Shown: one piece after another, positions 56,330 through 64,000 of the stretch
Layout: each line of letters starts with the position of its first letter
Numbering within the stretch: the first letter of the stretch is position 1
DNA from: Maratus speciosus
Taxonomy: Eukaryota; Arthropoda; Arachnida; Araneae; Salticidae
DNA: 64,000 bases
Reading direction: 5' to 3'
Assembly: GCA_963932465.1 (NCBI GenBank)
Contig: OZ010789.1
Coordinates: 591,181,581-591,245,580 of the forward strand
The notes under the pieces: generated by a model
The model's input: only the letters and a program-made list of their open reading frames with translations
Database searches by the model: none
Told to the model about the DNA's origin: nothing
Program-made: the position numbers and the translations under genes

Positions 56330-56640
56330 AGTGAACCGGTCTTAACCCGACCCGCAGCAAAATGTAGAAGTCTACCAGACTCAAAAGCAACTCACAACAA
56401 AAAAGTATAAGTTAACCCGACCAGCAGCAAAAAATAGAAGCCAACCGGACCGAAACGCGACCCACAGCAAAAAAGCATAAGTTAATCCGACCGGCAGCAA
56501 AAAACAGAAGTCAACAGGACCCAAACCCGACCCGCAGCAAAAAATAGAAGTAACAAGACCCGCAGTAAAAAATAGAAGCCAGCCGGACCCAAACCCGACC
56601 CGTAGCAAAAATAGAAGTAACACGACCCACAGTGAAAAAA
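56330..56640. repeat. Minisatellite, 70-bp dimeric unit (40 + 30), about 4.5 copies
   Basis: cagcaaaaaa followed by tagaag recurs with spacings alternating 40, 30, 40, 30, 40, 28, 40, 27 bp from 56355 to 56630, joined by acccgacccg and caaccggaccc. The minus strand yields a long but repeat-derived frame (56381-56683). Confidence 0.88.
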
Positions 56641-56726
56641 ATAGCCTCGACCCATGCATCAGAAAGAGTCTCCAAATTTCCAAAATCGCCCCCCCCCCCT
56701 TTGAGGTCTCTCCAGATCCGCCCTTG

Positions 56727-56890
56727 TCTAGTTTTATATTTCATTTCATGATTACCGCCCTCTTTTAAAGCATAGACACATTTACTTTTAATCAATTTTA
56801 TTTTGTCTGGCATATCAACGATTTCCCAAACATTATGCTTAACTAGTAAATCTGCAGATCAGGAGCCTCAACGTCATCTTTGCAAGTCAT
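56727..56890 (-). pseudogene. pol: Copia RT N-terminal segment
   Basis: The minus strand reads MTCKDDVEAP, then after a one-base shift ADLLVKHNVWEIVDMPDKIK and LIKSKCVYALKEG, the N-terminal Copia RT block (N-x-W-E-L-V, K-x-I-x-S-K-W-V). The usual Trp of K-W-V is Cys. It stops at the target duplication of the hAT-like element, after the codons for KYKTR. Confidence 0.87.
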
Positions 56891-58689
56891 TGTTTTTTAA
56901 CACTCATTGCGTAATATTCAACTTCCTACAAATCGCTTTTTAAAGTTTTCAAATGACATAAATATTTATAAGCATACAAGATACTTCGTAAAGTTTCAGA
57001 AATTAAAAGTGTTAAACAAGTGGTTATACATTAATGTTCTGAAAATCTGATGAGCTACTTATTCTGGTAACTTTTTAAATCAAAAATTGTATTTCTTCAG
57101 GGGGGCTCTGCCACCCTGAACCCCCCGTAGTCTATTTAAATTTACATTCGTAATTTTTTATTGATTGTGCGGATGGTTATAGTATATCTTAGATTTTTTT
57201 ACGCTGTGATTTATAAGGATAAGCATAAGTTTTTTTTTTATATATATTACTAAAATTTAAATTTAAAATAAAATATTCATGTTAACCGTACACAGACAAT
57301 AAATCTTGATGTGACGCCAAAAATGCAACCCTAAAATCCGCTACATTCGGCACAACACAACGACGTGCTTAAAAAAAAAAAAAAAAAACAGAATAATATT
57401 TTTAGTAATACAGTTTTTAATTCACAATACAATGAAATGCTACCTTAGAATGCTTATTGCTTAAATATAAGCAGGTCATTTTCATTTTACAGAAAAAATG
57501 CACGGATGAAGTCAAAGAACTCGGTCCCTGTTCCACGTGCTTGTTTTGTTTGGGACGAATGAAGGCATTTAAATCTGAGCGATAACGCACATCGTATTGC
57601 AAACTGTTTTTACGGCATACTGCATCTCCATCTATCTCTTTCCTCCGTGAATAATAGTTAATTTTATTTTACCTAAGATCTTTTTATTCTAGCATCTTTG
57701 TTTTCGATAAATGACGTCTAATTCACCTGCTATGCGTACTTACTCAAAACTTTTCATCTTGTTATATTAAAAAAATACTCGAGAGTTTTCTTTTTATTTC
57801 CAATATGCCGCCATATTAATTTTTCTATTCTTAATTTTATTTTTAATTTTCCTGTTTCACGACAAAACATTTCAAATAAAAATTTTAAATATTACTCCGG
57901 GTTTTGATTTTCTTGGCAACAATTAAAGAAATATTGGTAAATGTTATGGAAAATGTTACGTTATTCTCTATGAAAATAATGAACTTTTGTATTTTTAAGC
58001 AAAATATTTGAATAAAATAAATAAAATAAATAAGATATTGCCTATTTTTATTTCTGGGCTAAAATCCACCTATATGCAAAGATACAAATGCATTAATTCA
58101 TCCGTTTTGACGTTGGCTTTACTCAAACATTATGCACGCAATTATACTAATATTATTAGGACCAAATACGTTGCTAGGCAACAGATGAAAGAAAAGGAAA
58201 AAAATGAAATATGCATTACGTCAAATTGATAAAAGAAAATGCTTTATATTATTGGAAAACATGCATAAAATTCCCCCCAATATTATAAACCTAATTAAAA
58301 AAATCTCGCAAATATATTGACAAAATTTCAAACTAATTGGAATAATTTAATAATCTTATTTAAAAATTTCAGTATCAAAAATTTACCATTTAAATCCATT
58401 TTTCATATGAGCCATTTCTTTCAACAAATGAAAATCTGAAAATCGTCTGACTTACCATAGAAAAGTATTATAGAGCATAATAAAATGTTCCATATTTCCC
58501 GAACGAATGAACCAAATTTAACCAAAAATTATAAAGTTATGTCCGGGTACCTCATCACCATGCCCAGTGAATTTTAAGCCGATCGGATGCTTTTTGCGGC
58601 AGTTATCGCGGAACAGACAGACAGACTACCAGAAACCAAAACTTTTCGTGTCTCCACAGTAAGCCTTCACTGACGTTTCGGCAATTATT
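56891..58689. other. Insertion block between Copia integrase and RT, unassigned
   Basis: About 1.8 kb more than the normal integrase-RT linker. It holds a hairpin (caggggggctctgccaccct...ccccccg, 57094-57128), an A18 run at 57370, and a GC-richer stretch at 58540-58650. The right edge carries CTGATAA...GCCGAAACGTC read on the minus strand (58678-58707), a degenerate hammerhead-like or Penelope-end-like sequence. No target duplication was found, so it may be more than one insertion. Confidence 0.4.
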
Positions 58690-59117
58690 ACTTGGTGCAT
58701 TATCAGTTAGCTGACGAATAGTTAGTTTTCAATCTTTTTGATCTTCGGCCTTCAATCATATTTTCATTTCTGTCTTTTATTTTGTTTTTTCGATTTATTT
58801 TTTCCGGCTACTCCGTTAGGAGAGCCGTCATGTCTAGTCTCAGGCAAATTAACTTCTATTGATGGGGTTGCGCAACTGTTTCGGTAGTGTCAGAAGCTTC
58901 TAAATTGAGAGATTTAGTCTTTTGATTAATGTCATTTTCTTCGAGAAAATTTGTGTTTAGCAGCGGTTCAATACCCCAACACTCTTATTTTTAAATTTAC
59001 TTAATCAAAAATATTTAATTCCCTCTAACAATTCATTGAATTTAACCGAACGGTCTTCCACAACTTTTTATATATTTTTTTACATCATAAATACGATATC
59101 CCCTCCTTTCTCTAGCA
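58690..59117 (-). pseudogene. pol: Copia integrase C-terminal region
   Basis: GYRIYDVKKYIKSCGRPF near 59100-59050 is the conserved Copia post-integrase segment (K-G-Y-R-x-Y). After a decayed acidic linker (FLEENDINQKTKSLNLEASD) comes EGRRSKRLKTNYSS, the usual basic R-R-S-x-R-x-R motif ahead of RT. Stops are frequent. The hAT-like MITE at 59118 separates it from the integrase core. Confidence 0.8.
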
Positions 59118-60018
59118 CAGTATTTCTCAACCTTTTTTTTTTTACTTCACGGCGCACTTAAACTTAGAATTAAATTTGTGCAGCACGCTAAAATTAAGAT
59201 GACTTAAAAAAGGAAATTATTATCTATCATTACATAAGAAATAATTACATATTTTTAATTATTTACTATCACAAACAAAATAGGCCATCCGAGCCGTGGG
59301 AAAAAAAAAATTCTCATAACCTTTTTTATATATGACTCATTAATATGAATTAACATTTATAAGCAGATGAAAAACACTAGTTTCGGTATTCTTCAGCAAA
59401 CCGTCATCAGTGCAAAGAACCATGAAATTTTTCCATATATACGGAGGTGAAGCGGATTGGAGGTATAGGTTTATTGATCTTTAGCAATGCTGGAAATTAC
59501 AGGCAACAGCCAATAGCAAATTGTAATGAGAAAGGAACTGGTAATGAGAAAAATGTAGAAAAGTATCTTAATCTGTCAGTAATTTATCACTTCAGCAGTT
59601 AAAGAGATATCTGAGTTTGACTTTCTTAAAAATTAGAATACTAAAAATCTTCATATAGACATACTCTTAAATCATTTTTCAACTATATTTTCTACTGCAA
59701 TTTAAATTGTAATCTTTTTCCTTCAAGAGGAGTAGGGGTTTTTTTTGTGTTTTTTTTTTTTTTTTTTCTAAAAGAATTTATCTCAAGAGACGTAAGACCA
59801 TTTTTAGGGTTTTCTCGTATACACTTATAATGAGCAATAGAAGAAAAATCTCTCAAATAATGCAAATTTGTGACACTAAACTTTATTTTAAAGTAAATCA
59901 TATAATATGAAATGTCGGACATTACAGATTCGAATTTTTAAAAATTTGATGCAACTTGTCCTAAAAGTTTCGCGGCACACATGAGATTATTTCGCGGCAC
60001 ACAGTTTGAGAACCACTG
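59118..60018. mobile_element. 901-bp hAT-like MITE in Copia integrase
   Basis: Ends CAGTATTTCTCAACCTTTTT and, from the right, CAGTGGTTCTCAAACTGTGT, followed by GGCGCACT / GCCGCGAAAT subterminal motifs; CAGTGGTTCTCAA is a well-known hAT end. The perfect 8-bp duplication ctctagca is at 59110-59117 and 60019-60026. Non-coding; the 76-codon frame at 59692-59922 is not convincing. Confidence 0.94.
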
Positions 60019-60800
60019 CTCTAGCATATCCTAACGCAATTCTCCTGATACATCTAATTTATTTCTCATTGATTTAGGAATATGAAAGTAAGCTAAACAG
60101 CCAAATTTGCTTACATAATTTAATTTAGTCTTTTTACCTGTCCAAATTTCTAAGGTAATTTTCTCTTTTCCTTTACGCGGTGTTATATTAGACATTTATG
60201 TACTACAATTAATTGCCTCTGCCCAGAATTTGATAGGAAGTTCACTCTCATATAATAAATATCTAGCCCTTTCTAATAGAATGCGATTTGTTTGTTCTGC
60301 TTTTCCATTGGTTTCGCTGATATATGGTATAATTTTCGCTTGAAATATAGCTGAATTAGCAAGATAATTGTCAAATTTCGTATTTACATTTTTGAGTCCA
60401 TTATCACTTCTTAATTTTTTAATAAACCTATAAGATTTTCTTATTTAGCTTTAAATTTATAAAACACATCAAATACTTCATTTTTATTTTTGAGGAAATA
60501 AATGAAATACATCCCAGAAAAGCACCCACTATTATCATAAAACATTTTGCCCCTCCAAGTGATTCAGCGTGTATCGGGCCATATTGATCCAAATGAAACA
60601 ATTCCATAATGTCAGAACTCTGGTCAATACCAACGGGGTCACTATATATATTCGGATGACTTTTCCTGGTTATTTTATTTACGTCACATTTATTACATTT
60701 AAAATCAGACATATTTACATCTTTAAGATCAATATATACTTTCATTTTAACACATATTTTGAATTTAAGTGACACAATCTGTTATGCCATAGTTCATAAT
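60019..60800 (-). pseudogene. pol: Copia pre-integrase zinc finger and integrase core
   Basis: From right to left: LWHNRLCHL (His pair, near 60790) and CNKCDVNK (Cys pair) form the zinc-binding pre-integrase domain. The catalytic core has Asp in HLDQYGPIH, Asp in RSDNGLKNVN and Glu in ETNGKAEQTNR, so all three acidic residues survive. The segment then runs KFWAEAINCS and AYFHIPKSMRNKLD to the MITE. At least two frameshifts and several stops interrupt it (stop at 60428). Confidence 0.9.
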
Positions 60801-60869
60801 TACTAGTACTCTTATTAGTAAAATTACACTTAGAATTATAGGAAGGTTGGAGTTTAATCTATGATCGAT

Positions 60870-61215
60870 TATATTTTTTTAAATGCTTTAGTTAAAAATT
60901 TATTATATTTTTCAAAAATGACCGCAAAGTTATTTTCAGAAATAATTCTACAACCCTTATCCATTAAAGCTGTGACAGATAATAAATTATATCTCGAACC
61001 TGGTACTAAACTAACATTGTTTATAGTTAAATTTATGGAATTATTTTCACTTGCCGTATTACATGTACACCCTTCAAAATTATATTGGAATTTTTACCTG
61101 CTTGGTAAATGTCTATTTCTTCAGGAATTATATTCCTGAACCATTTTATAACTTTACACTTATGCGTGCTGACAGCACTGCTAAGTAACCATACATTGTT
61201 ACATAGTTCATATTT
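60870..61215 (-). pseudogene. pol: Copia protease and downstream linker
   Basis: The minus strand shows NNVWLLSSAVSTHKCKV at about 61200-61150. Copia proteases carry W-x-L-D-S-G-A at this point, and here the catalytic Asp and Gly are replaced (SSA), so the enzyme would be dead. Downstream, a decayed region with the phrase DKGC followed by an F-x-K-Y segment fits the protease-to-integrase linker. Confidence 0.72.
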
Positions 61216-61429
61216 TTCAGGTGAAACAGTAAGAACAGAATTTTTTCTGCCCTTGACTAAATAATTGAGATCGTGGTGTGTTTTTCTTCTTTGTCGATTT
61301 CCACTGAACGTGTCAATTCTTGAAATATTATTCCTGTAAAAATAATCGTTTTTTACATGATTCAGACGTCTGGAAATATAACAAAGTCTCGGACTTTTGT
61401 TTTTCCTCGAGTAGAAAATTTCTGCGGTG

Positions 61430-61995
61430 GCCCATTCAAAACGCGCTGTTTTCGTTAGTTCTTACCGTTGAATTTCAAGTACTTCCTCCATATTGTTTTC
61501 ACGCTGTGTTTTTAGTATGTCTCGCACTTTCGAAAATTATCATTTCAGTCCTCGTAGCGTGTAAAATACAAGTTCTCGATTCGTTTTAATGAATCTAAGA
61601 GTTTGGCATTTTGTTTAAATACCTCGAGCGCCGGCTATGTAATCATTTGCCGATTCATTGAACTTAATTTCTAAATCATTTAACTCAGTGCCGGGGTCTA
61701 TTCTTCTATCTTCTGCTTGAGAGGTAAAATTCAATTTTATTTTGTTCCACAATTCTTTCGCATTTTCTTCTTCTGAGAGCTGTAGTGCCTGTTCATCGGA
61801 TAATGGTAGCTTTATATATGCTAAGGCGTGGGTATTGTTTTCGTCGCATTGGATGGAATCCTTGTCACTCAGACTATCTGCTTTAACTTCTTATATGATT
61901 GTATCCAACCTTTTAAGGCTTAAAGCTGTTTTTATTTTCATATTCTATATAAAATAATTAGTTCCATTTAATTCACGGGCCTTTAACTTGTCCAT
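61430..61995 (-). pseudogene. gag: Copia gag
   Basis: ATG at 61995, 49 bp inside the primer-binding site. Opens MDKLKARELNGTNYFI, then TAG where the family normally has Trp (L-x-G-x-N-Y-x-x-W). Later segments HALAYIKLPLSDEQALQLSE, AKELWNKIKLNFTSQAEDRR and LNDLEIKFNESANDYIAG match the UBN2/Copia-type gag architecture. A further TAA follows near 61893, then others. It would have formed the capsid. Confidence 0.85.
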
Positions 61996-62043
61996 TGTTT
62001 TATTTAACACAATTAATTTCATTTCGATTTTTAACCGCGAACT

Positions 62044-62052
62044 GCTACCATT
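62044..62052 (-). promoter_or_regulatory. Copia primer-binding site (initiator tRNA-Met type)
   Basis: The minus strand reads TGGTAGCAG a few bases after the 5' LTR end; this matches the complement of the initiator tRNA-Met 3' end, the usual Copia primer. Confidence 0.72.
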
Positions 62053-62053
62053 T

Positions 62054-62292
62054 TGTTGTTGTTTCATTAATTTTAATTATCACAAAGACCGTGGATACTG
62101 ACAGATAAAATAGTTTATTAGACGAACTCACTGCACGAACACAGAACAAATAATTTAAAGATAAAATACTTAATGTTCACAAACAGATTTGTTTTAATCA
62201 CGAACTTCACACAGAAGAGCTTTTATTACGTCAAGGCAGTGCGCTGATATGATGCCCATAATTAAATTATCGCTCTCCTTTTAATTCCAACA
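62054..62292 (-). repeat. Copia 5' LTR
   Basis: 239 bp, TG...CA (TGTTGGAATT... to ...CAACAACA on the minus strand), directly followed by the CTAAT duplication at 62293-62297. Confidence 0.92.
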
Positions 62293-62297
62293 CTAAT

Positions 62298-63155
62298 AAT
62301 TTATAATTTAAATATATAATATAACATATGATAAATAATAAAAAAAATAGATTTAGAACGCTTGAAAGAACATATAACACATTTTTCGCAATATCAATAG
62401 ACTACCTTGATTTTATTTTAACTAACCACATAGTTACATAGATTTTGGAAATGCCAAGATAAAAATGCCATTAAATAATGCTATTGAAGGTCTACAGAAA
62501 AAAATACATTGAAATTATTTTTAGAAGAAATGAAGTATGTAATTATAATATCTCATTTATTTTCCCTAAATTTTGGAAGTGCATCTTAAAGTAATCATAC
62601 GCCGTTATTTTTATATCCATTCTATGATTTTAATTCTTGGCACTTCTATTTATGCTTCTAGCAAAGCTTGTCTCTTTTTATTATATGTTTTCGGTTATGC
62701 ATATATTTTCATCATTTTATACTGAATGTCGGCACTGCATGCCTATTCAAAGTTTCTTTTATTCAAAGTTTTCTTCTGTTTTCATCTGATAGATGACGCC
62801 ATTGCACACCCCATTGTTAAATCGTTTTAACTTTCATTCTATTATTGCCCGATAGATGGTGGCGTTGCATATTCTCTTTCTTACGATTGGTTGAAGCGAT
62901 AATAGATTAGAAACCTTACGAAATTTTCAAATTCAAGACAGTTTGGCTTATTTATATCTTTAAAAGCAATGTAACAACTCTTTCCTGGAGATGGTTATGT
63001 ATTATGACCGAAACGTCGATTGTTATAATTTATATTAATATTTGTTTAGTTTTTTTTACTTTCATTTTGTATACACTATTCAATAAATTTGTGATTTTCA
63101 ATTTTCACGTTAATATTGAATTTTTCGTCGTGTAAATGTCCAGCTATTTTATTAA
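62298..63155. other. AT-rich stretch, no gene recognised
   Basis: Contains an inverted-looking pair gatagatgacgccattgcac and ccgatagatggtggcgttgc (62785-62875), and at 62985-63025 ggagatggttatgtattatg followed by accgaaacgtcgattg, a phrase type often found at repeat ends. Nothing firm. Confidence 0.4.
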
Positions 63156-63157
63156 TA

Positions 63158-63333
63158 CAGTAAACTCTGTCTAAGGCGGAATCCATCGGGACCGAGAAAT
63201 TTTTCCGTAGTAGAGAATATTCCGCCTTAGACAAATTTTACTCTATGTCTATGGATTCGCAGGGACTGGAAAATCTTTCCGAGTTAGACAGATTTCCGTC
63301 TTACACAGAGTCCGCCTTACAAAGAGTTTACTG
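63158..63333. mobile_element. 176-bp Tigger/pogo-type MITE
   Basis: Ends CAGTAAACTCTGTCTAAGGC and, from the right, CAGTAAACTCTTTGTAAGGC, with TA on both sides (63156-63157, 63334-63335). Internal sub-repeats of ccgccttagacaaa type give extra hairpins. CAGTaaaCTC ends are typical of Tigger-like MITEs. Confidence 0.9.
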
Positions 63334-63388
63334 TATATAACGTTTTCACATAAAAGAATAATACAAATCATTCAAAATTAGGCTCCTT

Positions 63389-63390
<2 letters not shown>

Positions 63391-63470
<80 letters not shown>
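63391..63470. repeat. (AT)n microsatellite, about 40 units
   Basis: Uninterrupted AT dinucleotides; the longest pure microsatellite in the window. Confidence 0.97.
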
Positions 63471-63471
<1 letters not shown>

Positions 63472-64000
63472 TCTGGTCTCGTTTTCTGGAACTGGTGTAA
63501 ATTTTATATTTATGTGAAATTCTCAGCCGTCATGTTAGTCCATCTAACACATTATTTATTTTTTTAAAGAACGTTTTACAGTTCGGTAATGTATTTTCTT
63601 TCTTTAAATGATTTTTACCCCTGTCGATAACAAATATTTATTTATAAGTATTAATAAAATGGTAAACTAATTGAAAACATTCTTACTTGTTATTATTAAT
63701 AAAATTTGGCTACTTAAATTAAAGATTGCCATATTAAGAAGAACCGTCACAGTTTGCAATATCCTTTGACCAACTTTTATTTACCACTTCTGAATGCTTG
63801 TTCGTTGAAATTTAATTTATAATGTTCATACATGAATCATTTGTAAAAAGAAATGTATATCTTTTAAATATATTCTGAGAAGCTATTTAACCGATATTCA
63901 AAGTAAAATAAATAACAAATGTTCCGTTTCTATAGATTTTTATTATTGAGGGACCCTAGATAATTTTCATCTCGGTCATTTCTTAAGCAACGCATAGTTT
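63471..64000. other. AT-rich stretch, nothing recognised
   Basis: No supported feature to the right edge. Confidence 0.4.

Larger units (their letters stand above)
53042..56726. mobile_element. 3.7-kb hAT-like element in Copia RT
   Basis: Ends CAATGGCGGATCTAAGG and, from the right, CAAGGGCGGATCTGGAG, each followed by a long G run. The perfect 8-bp duplication tctagttt is at 53034-53041 and 56727-56734, and the RT frame of Copia continues across it. CA-GGGCGGATC ends are usual for hAT transposons. No transposase was recognised. The interior holds a 103-bp direct repeat, dispersed repeat B, two minisatellites and a poly-T run. Confidence 0.9.
45902..62292 (-). mobile_element. Copia LTR retrotransposon stretched to 16.4 kb by nested insertions
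   Basis: One element. LTRs lie at 45902-46186 and 62054-62292, with CTAAT directly outside both (45897-45901 and 62293-62297). Reading the minus strand from right to left come 5' LTR, primer-binding site, gag, protease, integrase, RT, RNase H, polypurine tract and 3' LTR, which is Copia order. Later insertions are the mariner MITE 46916-47098, TTAA MITE 47451-47677, a block of about 47.8-52.67 kb, a hAT-like element 53042-56726, a block of about 56.9-58.69 kb and a hAT-like MITE 59118-60018. Subtracting these leaves about 4.7 kb, a normal Copia length. Coding parts carry numerous stops and shifts. Confidence 0.93.

Noticed and set aside
55010..56640. CRISPR-like array
   Set aside because: Repeats are contiguous minisatellites without unique spacers, and the DNA is eukaryotic in character.
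56381..56813. Two 100-codon minus-strand frames rich in Phe, Leu and Gly
   Set aside because: They translate the 70-bp minisatellite; the upstream part is the Copia RT segment, annotated separately.
57417..57602. 61-codon minus-strand frame as a missing Copia RT piece
   Set aside because: No Copia motif; the RT pieces are fully accounted for at 56.7-56.9, 52.7-53.0 and 47.2-47.8 kb.
62985..63030. Hammerhead-like ggagatggt...accgaaacgtcg
   Set aside because: The CUGAUGA element is not present in either strand here; only the GAAACGTC side matches.

Overview
The window looks like AT-rich, intergenic nuclear DNA from an animal, most likely an arthropod and possibly an arachnid. The taxonomic guess is an inference from the mix of Ty3/Gypsy, Copia, Jockey-type LINE, Tc1/mariner, hAT-like and TTAA-target elements, together with the many microsatellites. 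I found no convincing host protein-coding gene, no rRNA and no intact tRNA. Almost every recognisable reading frame belongs to a transposable element, and every element's coding region is broken.

Layout. 1-1.53 kb holds two small tandem arrays. 1.57-11.23 kb is one Ty3/Gypsy retrotransposon on the minus strand. A 265-bp TTAA-target MITE splits its gag, and a 4.1-kb long-inverted-repeat transposon splits its 5' LTR; that transposon itself carries a 175-bp MITE. 11.97-12.91 kb is a MITE nested inside another MITE, both flanked by TTAA. 13.77-18.98 kb is a Tc1-like element on the minus strand, opened by a 3.5-kb composite insertion. 20.6-21.6 kb, 22.8-24.5 kb and 27.1-28.2 kb hold non-coding repeat elements, and a hammerhead-ribozyme-like core lies at 26.83 kb. 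29.2-30.85 kb is a second Tc1-like copy (plus strand). 30.94-35.58 kb is a dead Jockey-like LINE (plus strand). 37.8-43.96 kb has a SINE-like sequence, a foldback TA-target element, a 1.2-kb element with an 8-bp duplication, and a Tc1-type MITE that keeps a scrap of transposase. 44.26-44.94 kb is a pogo/Tigger-like remnant.

45.90-62.29 kb is the main result. It is a single Copia retrotransposon on the minus strand whose roughly 4.7 kb of own sequence is stretched to 16.4 kb by at least six later insertions. The two LTRs, a 5-bp CTAAT target duplication, the primer-binding site, the polypurine tract and the ordered gag, protease, integrase, RT and RNase H pieces all fit one element. The insertions include a 3.7-kb hAT-like element with a perfect 8-bp duplication, a cluster of short MITEs with 8-bp duplications, a hAT-like MITE in the integrase region, a TTAA MITE in the RT and a mariner-type MITE in the RNase H. 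63.16-63.33 kb is a Tigger-type MITE, followed by a long AT microsatellite.

The features therefore do not work together as a pathway. They record successive insertions that can be ordered by nesting. Coordinates of element ends come from visual alignment of inverted repeats and target duplications and should be good to a few bases where a target duplication is given; other boundaries are approximate.
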